Source: Cheilinus undulatus
Lineage: Eukaryota; Chordata; Actinopteri; Labriformes; Labridae
Length of the DNA: 64,000 bases
Assembly (NCBI RefSeq): GCF_018320785.1
Contig: NC_054886.1
Location: forward strand, 34,904,110 to 34,968,109
Direction: 5' to 3'
Numbering within the stretch: position 1 is the first letter of the stretch; the number at the start of each line of letters is the position of its first letter. A program made the translations under genes and the position numbers. The notes below the pieces were generated by a model. That model ran no database searches. It was not told the origin of the DNA and worked only from the letters and a program-made list of their open reading frames with translations. This document shows positions 61,101 to 64,000 of the stretch, piece by piece.

Positions 61101-62767
61101 ACAAGGTCTCAGGGCTGAAGCACATGTGTGCGCCAATCGAGCCTACAGGTTGGAGTCTGCACGAGACCCAATGGGCAAAATTGGCCCCTTTTATACCTGG
61201 TTTCACTGACGTACCTTTATGGAAAGTCCCACCATTTTAAGTTCAAATTTAGACCAAGTTTTTAAGTTTGCAGGAACTGAGAGTTCACAGAAAAGTCCCT
61301 TGTGGTTTTGACTTTCACTATCTTTCTGAGATGGCAATGCAACACCTGCAGAAGAGATCATTTCAGAAGAGGGTCATTTCAGGGACCACAGTTGTTTACG
61401 ATGTACATTAATTGTTTTGGACAGAATTTACCAAATTATTCTCTTATGCTGATGATACTGTTATTTACTGCTGTGCGCATATACCTGCAAAAGCCATACC
61501 AATCTTCAGCATGCATTTAAATAAATGAATGAATACAATGTAAAACATCCTAAAAAAGAAGAGGAATCCTGTGGAGACCCCCAGACCGTAGCTGTAGTTT
61601 TTTATCACTGCTCTAATTCTTTCTTTCTTTCTAAAAGCCATTGCATGGCTAGTACGTGATCTGCCTGTGTTTGATCTTGAATCAGTTTGACTCGGGCGTC
61701 TTGTGGCCTGGTGTTCTGTCGTCCTTGGGAGCGTTGCATCAATGGACAGTGCTCCTGCAAACCCCCCTACCTCTGTCCGTTTGAGAACGTACAGCCAGTC
61801 TGCGGGCGGGACAACAGGAGCTACCGCTCCTACTGCCAGGTAACTGTTGGATTAAGTGAAGCTGGAACTCAGTAAAGAGTTGCATGGGCAGGACAGTAAC
61901 GATTCTCTCGTGTTCTACAGGCTATGGCACTCTCATGTCGGACAAAGAGACCTGCCATGTCTCACTTTGGGACAAACTGTGGAGGTTCGCTCTCCCAGAT
62001 ACACTCAGAGCATTGTTCTGAATAATATCGTTAATCTCTATCTGACAGTTTCGGTTTATCTCTCTCTCCACAGTGAACCATCCAAAGTTTGAAAGCTCAG
62101 TAGACCCAGAAACAGGAGTGGTAGATGTCTTCATTCCTGAAAAAGCAGGAGGTCCCGGAGAGAGGTTACTGGTGTGTTGGAAGGTGTGGAACATGGCTGC
62201 CGCTAACGTTGCTTGCAGGGAGCACGGATATCCACTGTGAGAGAACTTAGATTTATTTACAGCATGTGTAAGATACTGGTGTGAACAAAGAACCAGTACG
62301 ATATACAATATGATACGATTCTGTAGATCATTCAAACATGTTTTTACTCTGGTGCTTTTGTTTTTAGCGGAGCAGTGACTGCTGCGTCTGTGCCGTACAA
62401 CTCCCTAAATTTAGAAGAAAGACCTTTTCCAGAGAAGTGCGTTAGCATCCGCTGCCAAGGGTTTGAGACATCCCTAGCTGAGTGTTTAATCTATGACAAG
62501 ATAAGGATTGGCAACAAGAAAGTGGCCACAGTTACCTGTTATAATCCATCAATGGCCTCTGAGGGTCAGTATTCAGTCTTATCTACCTCACTTATGCTGC
62601 TGTCCTGGAACGTTTAAAGGCTCATTCCTCACATTCTCCTTTAATCTCTTCTGTTTCAGATCAGCGTTGTGACTTTCAGTGTGTAAACACAAAGTGTGTG
62701 TCCTTAAACCAGACTTGTAATGGAGTGGATGACTGTGGCGACCGCAGTGACGAGATGTGCTGCAAAA
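55076..62767 (+). CDS. cfi: Complement factor I, 5' part (serine-protease domain lies beyond the window)
   Basis: Exons: 55076-55129 (signal peptide), 59205-59428 (linker and start of FIMAC), 61686-61839 (FIMAC), 61921-61984 (FIMAC end), 62074-62236 and 62368-62564 (SRCR), and 62660-62767 (LDLRa 1, ending in phase 1 before GTAAGT). All junctions are in phase. Factor I is a plasma serine protease that cleaves C3b and C4b with cofactors such as factor H. The domain order signal-FIMAC-SRCR-LDLRa equals the human heavy chain. The second LDLRa, the cleavage linker and the catalytic domain are not in this window, so activity cannot be judged. The 321 codons read here contain no stop. Intron 1 (4.1 kb) holds a complete Tc1 element, and the intron after LDLRa 1 starts with a long minisatellite. 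Confidence 0.92.
56203..57822 (+). mobile_element. Full-length Tc1-like transposon with 226-bp IR/DR termini
   Basis: TA dinucleotides flank the element (56201-56202 and 57823-57824). Inverted repeats of about 226 bp (56203-56428 and 57597-57822) each contain two direct repeats: outer aaaaagtatgtcaaccctttgag-like and inner aaaaagtatgtgaacccctagg-like. This is the IR/DR architecture of fish Tc1 elements such as Sleeping Beauty's relatives. The whole element is 1,620 bp with a sense-oriented transposase relic. Confidence 0.93.
56583..57545 (+). pseudogene. Tc1 transposase, inactivated by two stops and a frameshift
   Basis: ATG at 56583 opens [20 protein letters not shown]. The paired-like DNA-binding region includes [19 protein letters not shown] and the GRPR-like [10 protein letters not shown] hook. 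The catalytic region shows [13 protein letters not shown] (first Asp), [19 protein letters not shown] (second Asp) and WPSQSPDLN. Stops occur in frame at 57087-57089 and 57165-57167. One base appears lost after PDLN, so the third acidic residue (IEMLWHDLK) continues in another frame. Family length is about 340 aa. Confidence 0.9.
58136..58391. other. cfi intron 1, nothing recognised
   Basis: No feature is supported in this short stretch between the array and the MITE at 58392. Confidence 0.4.
58392..58729. mobile_element. hAT-like MITE with perfect 8-bp target duplication, cfi intron 1
   Basis: CAGTGTTTCCCAACC at 58392 is opposed by GGTTGGGAACCGAGG at 58715-58729, and ccctaaag occurs directly on both sides (58384-58391 and 58730-58737). 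The subterminal C-rich segments ggagccccccctaca and gcgcccccctggggggtcc are typical of this fish MITE. No coding capacity. 58738-59204 shows nothing recognised. Confidence 0.88.
59205..59428 (+). CDS. cfi: cfi exon 2: Pro/Thr-rich N-terminal extension and first FIMAC cysteine
   Basis: Acceptor TTCTGCAG opens [20 protein letters not shown], continues with [20 protein letters not shown] and [12 protein letters not shown], and ends [10 protein letters not shown] before donor GTAAGT. ECLAK matches human KCLAK at the FIMAC start. The preceding 65-70 residues, rich in Pro, Thr and Gln, have no equivalent in human CFI, which has only about a dozen residues there. They are a candidate for mucin-type O-glycosylation. 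The exon is 74 codons plus two bases and joins 61686 to give Ser. Confidence 0.82.
59717..60328. mobile_element. Non-autonomous element with GGCTGCGTCCACACGGA-type inverted ends, cfi intron 2
   Basis: aaggctgcgtccacacggag (59717) is matched inversely by tctgtgtggacaaggcc (ending about 60328). Internal copies of gtccacacggaggcgaaac (60160) suggest subterminal repeats. No transposase is visible. Superfamily unassigned; a hAT or PIF/Harbinger origin are both possible. Confidence 0.6.
60329..61339. other. cfi intron 2, unassigned
   Basis: No exon seen. A/T-rich sequence; aaagtcccacca occurs twice (60509 and 61222, imperfect), perhaps the limits of an unrecognised element. Confidence 0.35.
61340..61525 (+). 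mobile_element. LINE reverse-transcriptase fragment (YADD box), cfi intron 2
   Basis: Across two frames the sequence gives [20 protein letters not shown] and [10 protein letters not shown], the B-C region of a non-LTR reverse transcriptase with the catalytic YADD. It is shorter than 70 codons and frameshifted. LINE clade not determined. Confidence 0.75.
61686..61984 (+). CDS. cfi: cfi exons 3-4: FIMAC domain
   Basis: Exon 3 (61686-61839) encodes [40 protein letters not shown] and [11 protein letters not shown], matching human LSCDKVFCQPWQRC, CVCKLPYQCP and RRSFPTYCQ, with the same cysteine spacing. Exon 4 (61921-61984) adds [20 protein letters not shown], giving the last two FIMAC/Kazal cysteines. 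Exon 4 ends in phase 1 before GTTCGC, a weaker but valid donor. Confidence 0.92.
62074..62564 (+). CDS. cfi: cfi exons 5-6: SRCR domain
   Basis: Exon 5 encodes [40 protein letters not shown] and GYPL. Exon 6 gives [40 protein letters not shown] and [14 protein letters not shown]. The WxMxxANVACxxxG, CVxxRCxGxETSLAEC and VTCY signatures and all expected cysteines agree with human CFI (SWSMREANVACLDLGF, HCRGLETSLAEC, ADVVCY). The split codon at 62236/62368 gives Leu. Confidence 0.93.
62660..62767 (+). CDS. cfi: cfi exon 7: first LDLRa domain
   Basis: Encodes [20 protein letters not shown] and [16 protein letters not shown]. Six cysteines and the calcium-binding acidic set (D in GVDDCGD, D and E in DRSDE) are present. 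Human reads DGINDCGDQSDELCCK. The exon ends at 62767 in phase 1, so the next exon, outside the window, should encode the second LDLRa. Confidence 0.93.
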
Positions 62768-62788
62768 GTAAGTAAAACACTGATGGAT

Positions 62789-64000
62789 GCTGTTAGCATG
62801 TAGATGCTGTTAGCATGTATGGATGCTGTTAGCATGTAGATGCTGTTAGCATGTATGGATGCTGTTAGCATGTAGATGCTGTTAGCATGTATGGATGCTG
62901 TTAGCATGTATGGATGCTGTTAGCATGTATGGATGCTGTTAGCATGTAGATGCTGTTAGCATGCAGGGATATTGTTAGCATGTAGATGCTGTTAGCATGT
63001 ATGGATGCTGTTAGCATGTATGGATGCTGTTAGCATGTAGATGCTGTTAGCATGTATGGATGCTGTTAGCATGTATGGATGCTGTTAGCATGCAGGGATG
63101 CTGTTAGCATGTAGATGCTGTTAGCATGTATGGATGCTGTTAGCATGTATGGATGTTGTTAGCATGTAGATGCTGTTAGCATGTATGGATGCTGTTAGCA
63201 TGTATGGATGCTGTTAGCATGCAGGAATGCTGTTAGCATGTAGATGCTGTTAGCATGTATGGATGCTGTTAGCATGCAGGGATGCTGTTAGCATGTAGAT
63301 GCTGTTAGCATGTATGGATGCTGTTAGCATGCAGGGATGCTGTTAGCATGTAGATGCTGTTAGCATGTATGGATGCTGTTAGCATGTAGATGCTGTTAGC
63401 ATGTATGGATGCTGTTAGCATGTAGATGCTGTTAGCATGTATGGATGCTGTTAGCATGTAGATGCTGTTAGCATGTATGGTACTGTTAGCATGTATGGAT
63501 GCTGTTAGCATGTAGATGCTGTTAGCATGTATGGATGCTGTTAGCATGTATGGATGCTGTTAGCATGCAGGAATGCTGTTAGCATGTAGATGCTGTTAGC
63601 ATGTATGGATGCTGTTAGCATGTATGGATGCTGTTAGCATGTAGATGCTGTTAGCATGTATGGATGCTGTTAGCATGTATGGATGCTGTTAGCATGTATG
63701 GATGCTGTTAGCATGCAGGAATGCTGTTAGCATGTAGATGCTGTTAGCATGTATGGATGCTGTTAGCATGCAGGGATGCTGTTAGCATGTAGATGCTGTT
63801 AGCATGTATGGATGCTGTTAGCATGTATGGATGCTGTTAGCATGCAGGGATGCTGTTAGCATGTAGATGCTGTTAGCATGTATGGATGCTGTTAGCATGC
63901 AGGGATGCTGTTAGCATGTAGATGCTGTTAGCATGTATGGATGCTATTAGCATGCAGGGATGCTGTTAGCATGTAGATGCTGTTAGCATGTAAGGATGCT
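62789..64000. repeat. 17/19-bp minisatellite running off the right edge, cfi intron 7
   Basis: Units tgctgttagcatgtatgga (19 bp) and tgctgttagcatgtaga (17 bp), with a third form tgctgttagcatgcaggga, alternate in a loose higher-order pattern. About 65 units are visible and the array is unfinished at 64000. Minus-strand frames of MLTASIHANSIY type come only from the period. Confidence 0.97.

Noticed and set aside
62704..63547. Minus-strand frames repeating MLTASIHANSIY
   Set aside because: Artefact of the 17/19-bp satellite in cfi intron 7.

Overview
The window is vertebrate, and most likely teleost, genomic DNA. It holds three spliced plus-strand genes with GT/AG introns whose reading phases join cleanly, set in a landscape dense with fish-type transposons (Tc1, TcMar-ISRm11-like, many hAT-like non-autonomous elements, a Rex1/Babar-like LINE) and minisatellites. 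No bacterial, viral or CRISPR features were seen. The species cannot be named from the sequence alone.

Layout. (1) 391-12284: a psip1 (LEDGF/p75) gene of 12 coding exons. It has an N-terminal PWWP chromatin reader and a C-terminal integrase-binding domain (IBD), separated by a hugely enlarged charged region. The conceptual protein is about 2,040 aa, against 530 aa for human LEDGF/p75. Most of the excess lies in two exons, 5375-8295 (about 22 imperfect repeats of about 37 aa) and 8634-10191 (a different Lys/Glu repeat). (2) 15564-45645: ttc39b, 19 coding exons and 580 aa, with a 16.5-kb first intron full of satellites and transposons and a GC-box/CCAAT promoter candidate just upstream. (3) 55076 to beyond the right edge: complement factor I (cfi), with signal peptide, an unusual Pro/Thr-rich linker exon, FIMAC, SRCR and the first LDLRa domain visible. 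The second LDLRa and the serine-protease domain must lie to the right.

psip1 and ttc39b are also close neighbours in the same orientation in human (9p22.3), which supports both names. The three genes do not form an operon or a pathway: they are a chromatin tether, a TPR protein linked in mammals to LXR and lipid homeostasis, and a secreted complement protease.

The parts most worth a second look are: the giant repeat-expanded LEDGF; satellite arrays that carry one transcription-factor-like motif per unit (CACGTG, CAGCTG, TGACATCA); a set of hAT-like elements with different ends but the same GGCAAAAATGGG-type interior; a transposon end lying against a ttc39b splice acceptor; and minisatellites that have grown inside transposons.
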